A DNA stretch of 64,000 nucleotides from a bacterium. GTDB taxonomy: Bacteria > Desulfobacterota > JAPLJL01. The stretch is from the NCBI GenBank assembly GCA_028713675.1, contig JAQTNV010000013.1, positions 6,012 through 70,011 on the forward strand, in the 5' to 3' direction. The position numbers were made by a program, and so were the translations under genes. The notes under the pieces are model-generated. The model had not been told where the DNA came from, ran no database searches, and saw only the letters and a list, made by a program, of their open reading frames with translations. Below are positions 33,837 through 42,545 of the stretch, one piece after another. The number at the start of each line of letters is the position of its first letter. The first letter of the stretch is position 1.

Positions 33837-34637
33837 ATGGAACAAGGAACGTCCCGCAAACCCCGCCGGATCTTCATCCTGGCTTTGAGCTTCGCCCTCC
33901 TGGCCGTTCTCGCGGCCAAGACCATCGACCGCGTGGTCGACCATGGCCGGCTCGATTCCTTCATCCAGGGGCGGCTGGGGATCCCCTACTGCTGGGGCGG
34001 GTGCACGGAAAAGGGTTTTGACTGCTCCGGTTTCGTGATGCGGGCTTTCCAGGACCAGGGGATCAGCCTCCCCCGGAACAGCTACCTCCAGAGTCTCTGC
34101 GGGGAAAAGGTCGTCCCGGACCAGCTCGGCTACGGCGACCTGCTCTTCTTCGATACCAAGGGACAGGGCAAGGTTACCCACGTGGCCATCCACCTGGGCG
34201 ACAAGAAATTCGCCCATGCCGCCAGCAGCAAGGGCATCAGCTTCGCGAGCCTGAACGATAAATACTGGAGTTCGCGCTTCCTTTTCAGCAACCGGATCGC
34301 CCGGGACGAGAACTACCTGAAAAAATCCGGGGAAAAGCTCGCCGCCGTCCCGGAAGCGGAAAAGCAGTATGACCTCAAAGAGGCGTACATCGTGAAGCTG
34401 GAAGGATTCCTGAACCAGGAAGAAGCCTTACAATACCAGACCAAACTGCTCGGCAAAGGTTATGATGCCTTTATCACCTATGAGAAAAGCGAAGAGGGAA
34501 AAGATATCTACCGGGTCGGCATCGGTTTCTTTAATACCGAGAAAGAAGCCGCCGATTTCATCATGAAGGATGATTTCATCCAGGGCCTGGTTTATGTCAT
34601 TTTCAAGCAGAAGATCTCCTCCGGCGATGGGGTCTAA
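33837..34637 (+). CDS. NlpC/P60 cell-wall endopeptidase with C-terminal SPOR domain
   Basis: 266 aa. A signal anchor (FILALSFALLAVLAA, residues 12-27) exports it. The NlpC/P60 domain follows with GIPYCWGGCTEKGFDCSGFV (catalytic Cys in DCSG), His in VTHVAIHLG and His in KFAHAASSKG. Such enzymes cut the gamma-D-Glu-diaminoacid bond of peptidoglycan stems. The last 75 residues (EAYIVKLEGFLNQEEALQYQ, KDIYRVGIGFFNTEKEAADF) form a SPOR domain, which binds denuded glycan at division sites. It has its own promoter and seems to be a single gene. Confidence 0.88.
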   Translation: MEQGTSRKPRRIFILALSFALLAVLAAKTIDRVVDHGRLDSFIQGRLGIPYCWGGCTEKGFDCSGFVMRAFQDQGISLPRNSYLQSLCGEKVVPDQLGYGDLLFFDTKGQGKVTHVAIHLGDKKFAHAASSKGISFASLNDKYWSSRFLFSNRIARDENYLKKSGEKLAAVPEAEKQYDLKEAYIVKLEGFLNQEEALQYQTKLLGKGYDAFITYEKSEEGKDIYRVGIGFFNTEKEAADFIMKDDFIQGLVYVIFKQKISSGDGV

Positions 34638-34766
34638 GGTTGTCCTTAGTGTCTATCGTGTCGTTGTGTTCTTTGTGTCTAAGGCTAACGGAAAAAAAAG
34701 ATTGCCACGTCCCGCCGCCTGCGGGCCTTGCAATGACATTTAAACGCTGAACGCTGAGAGGAAACT

Positions 34767-35342
34767 TTGCTAATCATAATCATCTCTATCCTGCTTATTC
34801 TTCTGGGCTTCCTGGTAGTCAAGTTCGGGCTCCGGGTCCTCGGCCTCTTCCTGGGCGCGGCCGCCTTTTTCCTGGTTCTCCAGATCCTGGAGATTTACCT
34901 GAACCTGAAACTTTCCCCCTGGATCTTTCTCGCGGCGGCCGCGGTCGGGGGAATTATCGGGATCATCCTGGTTCCCCTTTTCGCCGAGATGGCTGTCATC
35001 TTTTTCGCATTCCTTTTCGGCTGCTTCCTCCCGGAAATCCTCCCGCCCTCGCTGGTCCCCTGGCCTCACAGTTCGGACGTGCTTCTGATCATCCGGCTGG
35101 TTTCCGGCATCATCCTCGCCGCCGTCGCCAGCCGGTACATCCTCCAGATCGCCGCCATCCTGACCGCCCTGCTCGGCTCGGCGATGATGGCTAAAGAAAT
35201 CCAGCGCCCAAAACTCTTTTTCCTGTTCCTGGCTGTCGGCCTGGTCTGCCAATCCTATCTGATCAAACGGACCAAGACTAAAACCGCCCCCCGGTCCCCC
35301 CGGGCAAAAACCTCCGCGAAAGGAGATAAGGATGACGACTGA
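34767..35342 (+). CDS. Polytopic membrane protein of unknown function
   Basis: 191 aa from the TTG at 34767, after GAGAGGAAAC. Six or so hydrophobic segments fill residues 1-165, followed by a basic tail (KRTKTKTAPRSPRAKTSAK). No motif was recognised. The stop overlaps the next gene by 11 bp, so it may be co-translated with the CocE-type hydrolase. Could be a small transporter or scaffold; not decidable. Confidence 0.6.
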   Translation: MLIIIISILLILLGFLVVKFGLRVLGLFLGAAAFFLVLQILEIYLNLKLSPWIFLAAAAVGGIIGIILVPLFAEMAVIFFAFLFGCFLPEILPPSLVPWPHSSDVLLIIRLVSGIILAAVASRYILQIAAILTALLGSAMMAKEIQRPKLFFLFLAVGLVCQSYLIKRTKTKTAPRSPRAKTSAKGDKDDD

Positions 35343-37194
35343 CAAAAGGTTCCTGGCGCTCACGCTCGCCCTTCTGTTCGGGGGCCTGGTCTCCGGCTGT
35401 TCGCGGATGAACGCCTACTACTTTCATCTTTCTCCGGCCCAAAACGGGGTCAAGGTCGAGAAGGACGTCATGGTGCCCATGCGCGACGGCGTCCGCCTGG
35501 CCACGGATGTTTACCTGCCCAAGGCCCCGGGCCCCTTCCCCGTAATCTTCACCCGGCTCCCCTACGGGAAGCGCTTTGCCGGCCTTTTCCCCATGCTGTG
35601 CCAGCTCTTTGCCGAAAGGGGCTACGCCTTCGTCATCCAGGATACCCGCGGGCGCTTCAAATCCGAGGGGAAATTCTTCCCCTTCATCGACGACACCCAG
35701 GACGGGATCGATTTCTTCCGCTGGATCCAGCAGCAGCCCTGGAGCAACGGCCGGATCGGAAGCTGGGGGCCGAGCTACCTGGGGTACATCCAGTGGGTAA
35801 TCGCCCCTTCCCTCCCCGAGCTGAAGGTCATGTCCCCGTCGATCACCACCCCGAATATGCACGAAGCCATTTTCCGGGGCGGGGTCATGAACCTGCTCAC
35901 CATCTACACCTTCTTCGGTTTCACCGGGCTCAAGGAAACCTCTTTTTTTAATCCCCTGAACCACTTCAACGCCCTCAAGACCCTGCCCGTGGAAAAGATC
36001 GATGACGCCCTCGGCGAGGACAACTATTATTTCAACGAGGTGGCGACCCCCGAGCGCTCCCGGCATCTCCTGGAAAAGATCAACTTCAAGGATTCCTATT
36101 CCCGGGTCCAGGCCCCGGCCCTCATGGTCAGCGGCTGGTATGACATGTTCCTGGGCCCCCAGATCAACGACTTCCTGCGCCTCCGGAAAGAGGGGTCCGG
36201 CGCGGCCCGAGAGTCCCGGCTGATCATCGGCCCCTGGGCGCACGTCCTGCTCGGCGGGGACGGGACGGATAACATCAAGGTCAAGGAAAACGTTTTCGAG
36301 TTCCCGGAAACCTTCGCCTGGTATGACCACTGGCTGAAAGGGGTGGATAACGGGGCGGAAAAACTCCCGGCTATCCGCTATTTCCTGATGGGGGCCAACG
36401 AATGGAAAACCGCGGAGGATTGGCCGCCGGCCGGTTTCGCGCCCGCGGAATACTATCTGCACAGCCAGGGCCAGGCCAATACCGTTTCCGGCAACGGCAG
36501 CTTAAGCCGGGAGCGGACCGGGAAGGAAACCCCGGATTCCTTCGAGTATGACCCCCTGAACCCGGTCCCCACCCGGGGCGGGTCCACTCTTCTCATTCCC
36601 TTTTTCACCACCCACTGCCATGCCTCCCGGCTTTACGGGCCGGCCAACCAGCTTCCGCTCGAATCCCGGAAAGACGTTCTCGTCTACACCACCCCGCCGC
36701 TCACCGAACCGCTGGAGGTTTCGGGCCCCATCCAGGTCAAGCTTTTCGCCTCCACCAGCGCCCTGGATACCGATTTTTCCGCCAAGCTGATTGATGTTCT
36801 CCCGAACGGAAAGGCCCTGCTCCTCCAGGACGGGATCATCCGGGCCCGTTACCGCGAAGGGCTGCTCAAGGGTGAAGCTTTGATCCAGCCGGGAAAAATA
36901 TACGAGTACACCATCGACCTCTGGCAGACCGCCAACCTCTTCCGCGCCGGCCACCGGATCCGGGTGGAGATTTCCTCCTCCAACTTCCCTCGCTACGTGC
37001 GCAACCTGAACACCGGGGGCGACCTGGCCCTGGAAACAACCCCGGTCATCGCCCACCAGCAGATTTACCACGATGCGGAGCATCCCTCCCGCCTGATTAT
37101 CTGGGTGAAGACCGCCGGGGACGGGACAAAGTCCGAAGGAAAAACTCCGGCCGCCGGGCCGGCTTCTCCGCCGTCCTCCGTCCCGACTTCCTGA
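35332..37194 (+). CDS. CocE/NonD-family (X-Pro dipeptidyl-peptidase-like) hydrolase lipoprotein
   Basis: 620 aa. The N-terminus ends in a lipobox (LVSGCSRM), so it is probably an outer-membrane or periplasmic lipoprotein. The S15-type alpha/beta domain follows: VPMRDGVRLATDVYLPK, GRFKSEG, nucleophile Ser in GSWGPSYLGYIQW (about residue 146), Asp in ALMVSGWYDMF and a C-terminal jelly-roll with FSAKLIDVLPNG and HRIRVEISSSNFPRY. Family enzymes cleave esters or dipeptides from Pro substrates. GAAAGGAGATAAGG precedes the ATG. Its upstream partner is the membrane protein at 34767. Confidence 0.87.
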   Translation: MTTDKRFLALTLALLFGGLVSGCSRMNAYYFHLSPAQNGVKVEKDVMVPMRDGVRLATDVYLPKAPGPFPVIFTRLPYGKRFAGLFPMLCQLFAERGYAFVIQDTRGRFKSEGKFFPFIDDTQDGIDFFRWIQQQPWSNGRIGSWGPSYLGYIQWVIAPSLPELKVMSPSITTPNMHEAIFRGGVMNLLTIYTFFGFTGLKETSFFNPLNHFNALKTLPVEKIDDALGEDNYYFNEVATPERSRHLLEKINFKDSYSRVQAPALMVSGWYDMFLGPQINDFLRLRKEGSGAARESRLIIGPWAHVLLGGDGTDNIKVKENVFEFPETFAWYDHWLKGVDNGAEKLPAIRYFLMGANEWKTAEDWPPAGFAPAEYYLHSQGQANTVSGNGSLSRERTGKETPDSFEYDPLNPVPTRGGSTLLIPFFTTHCHASRLYGPANQLPLESRKDVLVYTTPPLTEPLEVSGPIQVKLFASTSALDTDFSAKLIDVLPNGKALLLQDGIIRARYREGLLKGEALIQPGKIYEYTIDLWQTANLFRAGHRIRVEISSSNFPRYVRNLNTGGDLALETTPVIAHQQIYHDAEHPSRLIIWVKTAGDGTKSEGKTPAAGPASPPSSVPTS

Positions 37195-37202
37195 GTCGGA
37201 CT

Positions 37203-37604
37203 TTATTTTTCCGGGGAAGATTTCCGGGAACGCCTGGAAATCGCTTTGCCGGCCGCGCCGGCGAGGAGCAGGACCACGCCGCTCGCGGCCGTGATCCCGA
37301 ATCCGCGAAGCAGCCCGGGCGATGATCCCGTCATCGCGAACCCGAGCACCCCGGGGATGACAAGCATCACGCCGAGGTAATCCAGGATCCGGGCGATCCT
37401 GGGCAGCAGGGGAGACCGGTCCTCCAGGAGCCTGATGAAAATCAGCGCCGTCCCCGCGAGGGCCAGGATTATCCCGGCCACCAGGTACTGCCAGGGAAAT
37501 TTCTGGACAGGCAGCGAGCTGATCATGATGAGAAACGCCCCGCCGGCATAAACCGGCCAGCCGACATAGTATCTCCAGGCCGCTGACGGTTTGTTTTCTT
37601 GCAT
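37203..37604 (-). CDS. Small membrane protein, four transmembrane segments
   Basis: 133 aa from the ATG at 37604 (AGGA upstream), not from an earlier in-frame start that overlaps the divergent MaoC gene. Hydrophobic segments lie at about 14-34, 38-58, 75-95 and 102-122, followed by a basic tail (RRSRKSSPEK). No family recognised. It converges on the CocE hydrolase gene with 8 bp between stops. Confidence 0.6.
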   Translation of the reverse strand: MQENKPSAAWRYYVGWPVYAGGAFLIMISSLPVQKFPWQYLVAGIILALAGTALIFIRLLEDRSPLLPRIARILDYLGVMLVIPGVLGFAMTGSSPGLLRGFGITAASGVVLLLAGAAGKAISRRSRKSSPEK

Positions 37605-37767
37605 ATTATTTATCCTATTCCAAATCGCGGAAAATGAAAATCTCCAATGTGAATCCGGAAATTCCCGCCCCGGATTCCGAATGCGGCCTTCTCTATCCAA
37701 AACCCGATTCATTTTATAAAATTGGGCAGGCAAGACACTTGCAATCCCGAACCTAAGGAGGAAAAAA

Positions 37768-38226
37768 ATGGCCGAACAGTTAACATTGGAAAAATTGAAA
37801 AACTCGGTAGGAAAAGAAGTGGCGGTCTCGAGCTGGTTTGAAGTGGACCAGGCCCGGGTCAACACCTTCGCCGATTGCACCGATGACCACCAGTGGATCC
37901 ACGTGGACCCGGTCAAGGCCAAGGACGGCCCCTTCAAAACCACCATCGCCCACGGTTTCCTGACCCTCTCCCTGCTCTCGCATTTCCATTTCGAAGTGAA
38001 GGTTTTCCCCTCGGACATCAAGCTCGCCGTGAATTACGGTCTGAACAAGGTCCGCTTTTTAAACCCCGTGACGGTGGGGAGCAAGATCCGCGCCCGCTTC
38101 AAGGTCCTGAGCATGGAGGAGAAGGGACACGGCCGGATCCTGATGACCCTGGAGAACACCATCGAGGCTCAGGGCGCGGACAAGCCCGCGATGATCGCCG
38201 AAACGCTGACGCTGCTCTTTGTTTAA
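37768..38226 (+). CDS. MaoC-family hydratase ((R)-specific enoyl-CoA hydratase type)
   Basis: 152 aa, single hot-dog domain. DDHQWIHVDPVKAKDGPFKT contains the Asp and His of the hydratase-2 motif and TIAHGFLTLSLLSHF follows it. Members hydrate trans-enoyl-CoA to (R)-3-hydroxyacyl-CoA, or bind other acyl-CoAs. The substrate chain length is unknown. Strong AAGGAGG precedes the ATG. No acyl-CoA gene is adjacent, so the pathway is open. It diverges from the small membrane protein gene. Confidence 0.85.
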   Translation: MAEQLTLEKLKNSVGKEVAVSSWFEVDQARVNTFADCTDDHQWIHVDPVKAKDGPFKTTIAHGFLTLSLLSHFHFEVKVFPSDIKLAVNYGLNKVRFLNPVTVGSKIRARFKVLSMEEKGHGRILMTLENTIEAQGADKPAMIAETLTLLFV

Positions 38227-38404
38227 AGCAGAGGGCAGAGAGCATAGCCTCCGGCCCCGCTTCCAGCCCGTAGGGCTTACAGGCCGGAGGGTAGGGCCTA
38301 CAGCCCGGAGGGAGCATAGGGTAAAAGAAAATCTTTCCATGTTTGGGCGGGGATGAACCCCGTCCCGACAAAAACTTTCCCGATAACCAAGCAGGGGTCC
38401 AGAA

Positions 38405-39370
38405 ATCGACCGTCGCAAGTTTCTGCTCATCTCAGGCGGAGCCGCTTTTGGCATCCTGGCCGGCAGGCCGGGTGCCGGCCCCTGGAATTCCAGCCTGGCC
38501 AACGCCTCCGCTCTCCCGATAAAAACCGGCGACCCGCGCCGGGCCCTGGTGCTCTGGTACAGCCAGACCGGCCACACGGCCCGCATCGGCAAGTTGATCG
38601 CGAAGACACTTGAGGGTGAGGGACTGGCCGTGGAATCCGGGCCGATGGCCGAAACGGAACCGGCCCAGGCCGCCGGTTACGATCTGCTGGTATTCGGAGC
38701 GCCGGTTTATTACATGGATGTCCCGGCCAATGTGAAGAAGTGGCTGGCGCGCTTGCCCGATTTGTCCGGCATCGCGGCGGCGTCCTGGGCTACCTACGGC
38801 GGTGCCGGCGACAACCCGTTCAACACCGCCTGCGGCCTGTTGGAACCGGCGGCCGGGAAAAAAGCGGTTCCCGTGGGAATGGAAACCTTCGGCAACATGT
38901 CGACCTTTTCGCCGACCTGGTCGGCCCTGGGCCAGAAAGCGCGGATTCTGAAATATCGGGACCTGCCGAACGAGCAGACCTATGAAAAGGGGCGCCGGTA
39001 CGCCCGGGCGCTCCTTCAGCGGGTCCGGGAGAAGAAGCCGCTGGAAGTCAAACGCGGGTTCTCGATCAGCGGCGCGCTTACCACGTTCAATCCGATGTGG
39101 TGGACCAAGCGGATGATCAACCGCCATGAAATCGATCCCGCCAAATGCATCAGATGCTTTGCCTGCGCCAAGACCTGCCCCGCCGGAGCCATCAGTCCGG
39201 ACCAACGGGAAGTCGACCGGGGTGCCTGCCTGGCCTGCATGGGATGTATCAACAATTGCCCGGCCGACGCGATCACGATGGAATATCTCGGCCGGCCGGT
39301 TTACGGATGGAAAAGGTTCTGCCGTGAGAACGGAATTGTCATCGCCGAACCGCGCGAATTGGTTTCATAG
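38405..39370 (+). CDS. Tat-type flavodoxin fused to 2x[4Fe-4S] ferredoxin (EFR1-like), start unclear
   Basis: The open frame encodes a Tat signal DRRKFLLISGGAAFGILAG from about 38408, before the first ATG at 38549, which lies inside the flavodoxin domain. No ATG, GTG or TTG exists between the in-frame TAA near 38388 and the Tat signal; ATC at 38405, after AGGGG, is the only plausible spot. The flavodoxin domain begins ALVLWYSQTGHTARIGKL, continues with FGAPVYYMD, and two ferredoxin motifs follow (CIRCFACAKTCPAGAI and CLACMGCINNCPADAI). EFR1-type proteins shuttle electrons. The missing start may reflect REP insertion or a real non-canonical start. Confidence 0.75.
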   Translation: MDRRKFLLISGGAAFGILAGRPGAGPWNSSLANASALPIKTGDPRRALVLWYSQTGHTARIGKLIAKTLEGEGLAVESGPMAETEPAQAAGYDLLVFGAPVYYMDVPANVKKWLARLPDLSGIAAASWATYGGAGDNPFNTACGLLEPAAGKKAVPVGMETFGNMSTFSPTWSALGQKARILKYRDLPNEQTYEKGRRYARALLQRVREKKPLEVKRGFSISGALTTFNPMWWTKRMINRHEIDPAKCIRCFACAKTCPAGAISPDQREVDRGACLACMGCINNCPADAITMEYLGRPVYGWKRFCRENGIVIAEPRELVS

Positions 39371-39555
39371 GATAATTATTTCCAAATCCACGCAGGCTGA
39401 CGATCTTTCTTCTCTTCCCATTCTCAAGAGCACATAGGAAAAAACGGTGGAGGTCTGAGGTCTTAACCCAGCCGCTTTTTTATTAGACAAAAGGGCTATT
39501 TTGACCAATAAACTCTATATAAGACGGCGATATTAAAGAAGGGGATAATTCAAAA

Positions 39556-40758
39556 TTATAAGCTGCTCCATTTCCTGCGCAGCATAGGACCACGGTTCGT
39601 GCGGATGACACTAAGCGCAGCTCGATTTACGTCAATTACCTCCAGGAAGTCCCGCATTTGTCCCCGAACACCTGATCGATGTAGTTCGGTTAGCAATATT
39701 TCTGCAGAGTCGAGACCACGTTCATAAAAATCAGCTGTTTCATCAAATGTGTCTCGGTGTGCAGTTCTAACCTGGGACCATAGGCATTGGAGGTAATGGC
39801 GGAATGCACTTTGCTCGGTCCAACCCACAACCGATGGCTGAACGCCTGAAAAAATTAGATCAGCATGTTGACTACCGAGAGATTTTGGTGGAGTCATCCG
39901 AGCAAGTATTCCCTGTTTTTTGGCGATGTCCAAGAACGGTATTTTATATTCGGATAGAACCTGTGGACAGTAATACCAAGTCGCACGCTGTTTTATCTCC
40001 TCATCATAATCATTACGGAATTTATCGGGCGAAAAAGATCGCACATTCATCCATGTTCCAGAGGCAATCCAGTTCGCACCGACGCAAGCAAGTGCAAGCA
40101 TTTGATGGTTACAATATCCAACAAGAACTTTTTTGTTTTTTAGCCTTAATCCGGCAACCAGATCAAGGACATTTGCTAGCCACGTCGGATCTTTTACTAA
40201 GTAGTCATCTCCAGGGTGTTCGCAGACGAGATAGATACCACCTGCATCCCAATCTTCTGCCGCAGCAAGAATATCTTCGACTTCAGTATCAGACCTAACG
40301 GCCCTCTCGCCAAGTGCCACCGTAATAAATAAGGGTAAAGTAGTCAGACCGTGTGCTTCGTTAATTAATAATATTTGTCGAGCAAGCCAGTCTTCATCGA
40401 TTTTTTCGGCAAATAATCCGGGCAGAATTATTGCTTCACTACCAAGTTTGATGTTGAGATCCAAAAGTTTTCTTATAAGTTCCCGGACCTTTGGCCCGGA
40501 CCAAAAATCTTTGGTGCTATATCGGGAAGGCCAAAATGTATGCGAAGTTAAACGTTCATGGTCTGCATTCGGAAGATAAAACTGAGGATCCAAGAGAACT
40601 TTTCCATTAACACTGGTTGTAATTTCCCTGGACAGGCGTTCGAGCTGATCAGGGGTAAGGTCGCGAGGGCTTAAAATTACCGTACCGCCACCCCACGTCT
40701 CAACAAAATAGCGCGAGTGATCCATCATTCCATAACCAAACTGAATTTGGAGTTCCAT
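39556..40758 (-). CDS. Unknown barrel-like protein, third gene of the accessory island
   Basis: 400 aa from the ATG at 40758, preceded by GGGAGGAG; the frame also opens at 40836 but no ribosome site supports that. Alternating strands and helices (TVILSPRDLTPDQLERL, KVLLDPQFYLPN, EAIILPGLFAEK, LFITVALGER, GIYLVCEHPGDDYL, KKVLVGYCNHQMLAL, ANWIASGTWMNVRSF) look like a TIM barrel. A Cys/His-containing part GYCNHQ and a WYYCPQVL segment could hold metal or substrate. The C-terminal 100 residues are helical. There is some likeness to the tRNA-guanine transglycosylase fold but not its key motifs, so I give no function. Base composition is distinctly more AT-rich than the neighbours, as in the other two island genes. 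Confidence 0.75.
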   Translation of the reverse strand: MELQIQFGYGMMDHSRYFVETWGGGTVILSPRDLTPDQLERLSREITTSVNGKVLLDPQFYLPNADHERLTSHTFWPSRYSTKDFWSGPKVRELIRKLLDLNIKLGSEAIILPGLFAEKIDEDWLARQILLINEAHGLTTLPLFITVALGERAVRSDTEVEDILAAAEDWDAGGIYLVCEHPGDDYLVKDPTWLANVLDLVAGLRLKNKKVLVGYCNHQMLALACVGANWIASGTWMNVRSFSPDKFRNDYDEEIKQRATWYYCPQVLSEYKIPFLDIAKKQGILARMTPPKSLGSQHADLIFSGVQPSVVGWTEQSAFRHYLQCLWSQVRTAHRDTFDETADFYERGLDSAEILLTELHRSGVRGQMRDFLEVIDVNRAALSVIRTNRGPMLRRKWSSL

Positions 40759-40842
40759 CATTCTCCTCCCGGATGCAATCATACGCCGCATTGCGCGACG
40801 GGTGACGTGCATCCCCGAATGCAGTGCCAATTCCATAGGAGG

Positions 40843-41748
40843 TCAAGGGCTGAGAGTATCATTGATTTCCCTCATCCATTCAAGCGCTTCTTGTATGTTA
40901 CTCGGGCGGCAGTCAACTCGACGCTGTCCCATTGCTCTAATCAATTCAGTAAAATTGTTCCCAATATCCCAAGGAATATTTGGTATCGGTAATGGATTTT
41001 GTTCTATGCGTTGAAAAACCTCTGCCGGAGTGCGAGCCCCATCACGATAAGGATTTCTGCCCGTAATACACTCCACAATTGTAACTGCTAAGGCGAAGAG
41101 ATCAGCTCGTCCATCAAGTTCTCGTTTTCTGTTCCGAAACTGCTCTGGTGGCGCATAACCAGGTGTGCCGGGTCCACCAAGCCAAGCGGTATCTGTTAAA
41201 GATAATAAATCAAGATGGCGTGCGATCCCGAAATCCAAAAGCCAGTAATTGCTCTTAGTACAACGAATAATGTTTTCAGGTTTTACATCTCGATGAATGA
41301 TGCGAACTTGGGCAACATCAGCAAGAGCTTCCAAAACATGTAGGCCGAGTCGTAAGACATTATCCTTATCGAGAATTCCCCGGACGAGAATTTGTCGGAC
41401 GCTTTCTCCATTAATCCGTTGCTCACGAAACCAAGGGAGATTGCTCCCTTCAGGAGTATTTGGAAAAACACCAACCTCTAAGATCCGCGGAACTCTGGGA
41501 GAGTTTGCGCGTCTAACTGCGAGAATTTCACGGTGTACCCGATTCACATCAGTATTCGGTTTAATAATTTTAATTACAACTTCTCCGTCGGATGGATGAA
41601 TAGCGCTGTAAACCCATTTTTGCCCGCCCTCCGGAAAATCTACGACAGATGAGAGTTCTGGCATTTGTTGAGATAACCACTGAGAAGGAATCAAGCTCGG
41701 GCCTCTTTTGAAGTCTGATCTTTTACCCTGGCACATCGCCAGGACCAT
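40843..41748 (-). CDS. Serine/threonine protein kinase (soluble), second gene of the island
   Basis: About 301 aa. A complete Hanks kinase core is visible: VVIKIIKPN (ATP Lys), HRDVKPENII (catalytic loop), LLDFGIARHL (Mg Asp), GTPGYAPPEQF (P+1 loop) and DLFALAVTIVECITGRNPY (helix F). It has no transmembrane segment or sensor domain. The frame opens at 41748 and overlaps the nuclease gene by 58 bp; a later ATG at 41664 would remove the overlap, and the choice is open. Kinases of this soluble type occur in several phage-defence systems. Its targets are unknown, and the two flanking gene products are natural candidates. Confidence 0.85.
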   Translation of the reverse strand: MVLAMCQGKRSDFKRGPSLIPSQWLSQQMPELSSVVDFPEGGQKWVYSAIHPSDGEVVIKIIKPNTDVNRVHREILAVRRANSPRVPRILEVGVFPNTPEGSNLPWFREQRINGESVRQILVRGILDKDNVLRLGLHVLEALADVAQVRIIHRDVKPENIIRCTKSNYWLLDFGIARHLDLLSLTDTAWLGGPGTPGYAPPEQFRNRKRELDGRADLFALAVTIVECITGRNPYRDGARTPAEVFQRIEQNPLPIPNIPWDIGNNFTELIRAMGQRRVDCRPSNIQEALEWMREINDTLSP

Positions 41749-42488
41749 TCATTGAACAACCATGAGGCATAAGATATTGGCTGCCGAGTATCATCGGATG
41801 GACAATCAAGCCTAGGGCGTGGATCACCTACAACCCAGACACCAATTGAGGCTTTGCGGGCAGCTTCGAGAATGTTATTTTCCCGGAGTGCTTGCGGAAT
41901 TAAAATATACGATTCGGGTGTGAACCATTTATTCAATGCCGCTTGGTCAATAGCATTTCGCCAATTTGAAACCTTGGCTTCAAAAGCAACAATACGACGA
42001 ACAGCGAAGGTTTCCCTGAGAGAGAAAGCCCGCCACATCCCCCGTCTTTTATAAACTAGGCCAACATCAGATAATCGATCAAGATATTTTTGCACACGTT
42101 GATGGAGAAAATATTCAATGCGGTCCTCCGATAACGGACCAAAATTTGTAAGAAGGTGAACTAATCGAACATCATCGCCCGAGATTCCTGTTCGTATTGG
42201 GTCCCATCGCATAGTAGTCGGTTCATGCCAAAATACAGCAACGAGATCCGGAAATCCTGATTGTAATTTGGGTTCTTTGAAAACGGTAATTCGATGTGGT
42301 TGCTTTGCATCCAACGGTAGATCGAGAAGAAATTTTTCAACAAGTTTGGTTTCGGGACCCTTTGGAGTACGTCGGGAACGAACCCCGAAGTTCTTAGCTC
42401 TGGTAATAAGTTCGAAACGTTTGGAATGGTGACTTTTAATTATTGCTCTTTTCTTTGAGCTTAAAGGTAGCGTGTTCGCCGATTTCAT
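41691..42488 (-). CDS. PD-(D/E)XK nuclease-like protein with inserted winged helix, first gene of the island
   Basis: 265 aa from the ATG at 42488 (GGGGGGAGA upstream); a longer frame to 42545 spans the probable promoter. Residues fit a PD-(D/E)XK core: Glu46 (ETKLVEKFL), Asp81 in SGFPDLVAVFW and E170-x-K172 in VAFEAKVSNWRNAIDQA, whose trailing W..AI.QA motif is typical of the family. Between Asp81 and Glu170 sits a winged-helix-like segment (LVHLLTNFGPLSEDRIEYFL to VYKRRGMWRAFSL). This arrangement, a DNA-reading domain inside a nuclease core, is unusual. It leads the operon with the kinase and the barrel-like protein. Enzyme activity is inferred, not shown. Confidence 0.7.
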   Translation of the reverse strand: MKSANTLPLSSKKRAIIKSHHSKRFELITRAKNFGVRSRRTPKGPETKLVEKFLLDLPLDAKQPHRITVFKEPKLQSGFPDLVAVFWHEPTTMRWDPIRTGISGDDVRLVHLLTNFGPLSEDRIEYFLHQRVQKYLDRLSDVGLVYKRRGMWRAFSLRETFAVRRIVAFEAKVSNWRNAIDQAALNKWFTPESYILIPQALRENNILEAARKASIGVWVVGDPRPRLDCPSDDTRQPISYASWLFNEWSWRCARVKDQTSKEARA

Positions 42489-42533
42489 TCTCCCCCCCCG
42501 GACATCCAGTAGCAAGGTCAAAACCCAGGTTGA

Positions 42534-42539
42534 ATTATA
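42534..42539 (-). promoter_or_regulatory. Probable -10 box of the three-gene island
   Basis: A perfect TATAAT on the minus strand lies about 46 bases before the ATG at 42488, giving a leader of about 38 bases. The -35 match is weak. Confidence 0.45.
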
Positions 42540-42545
42540 TAACAT

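Noticed and set aside
37729-37742. GG-N10-GC (AGGCAAGACACTTGC) before the MaoC gene looks like a sigma-54 promoter.
   Set aside because: The start site would fall at the ribosome site itself, leaving no leader; no enhancer-binding protein is nearby.
39370-39560. An attachment site from tRNA-Ala was sought at the far end of the AT-rich island.
   Set aside because: No repeat of the tRNA 3' end was found and there is no integrase.
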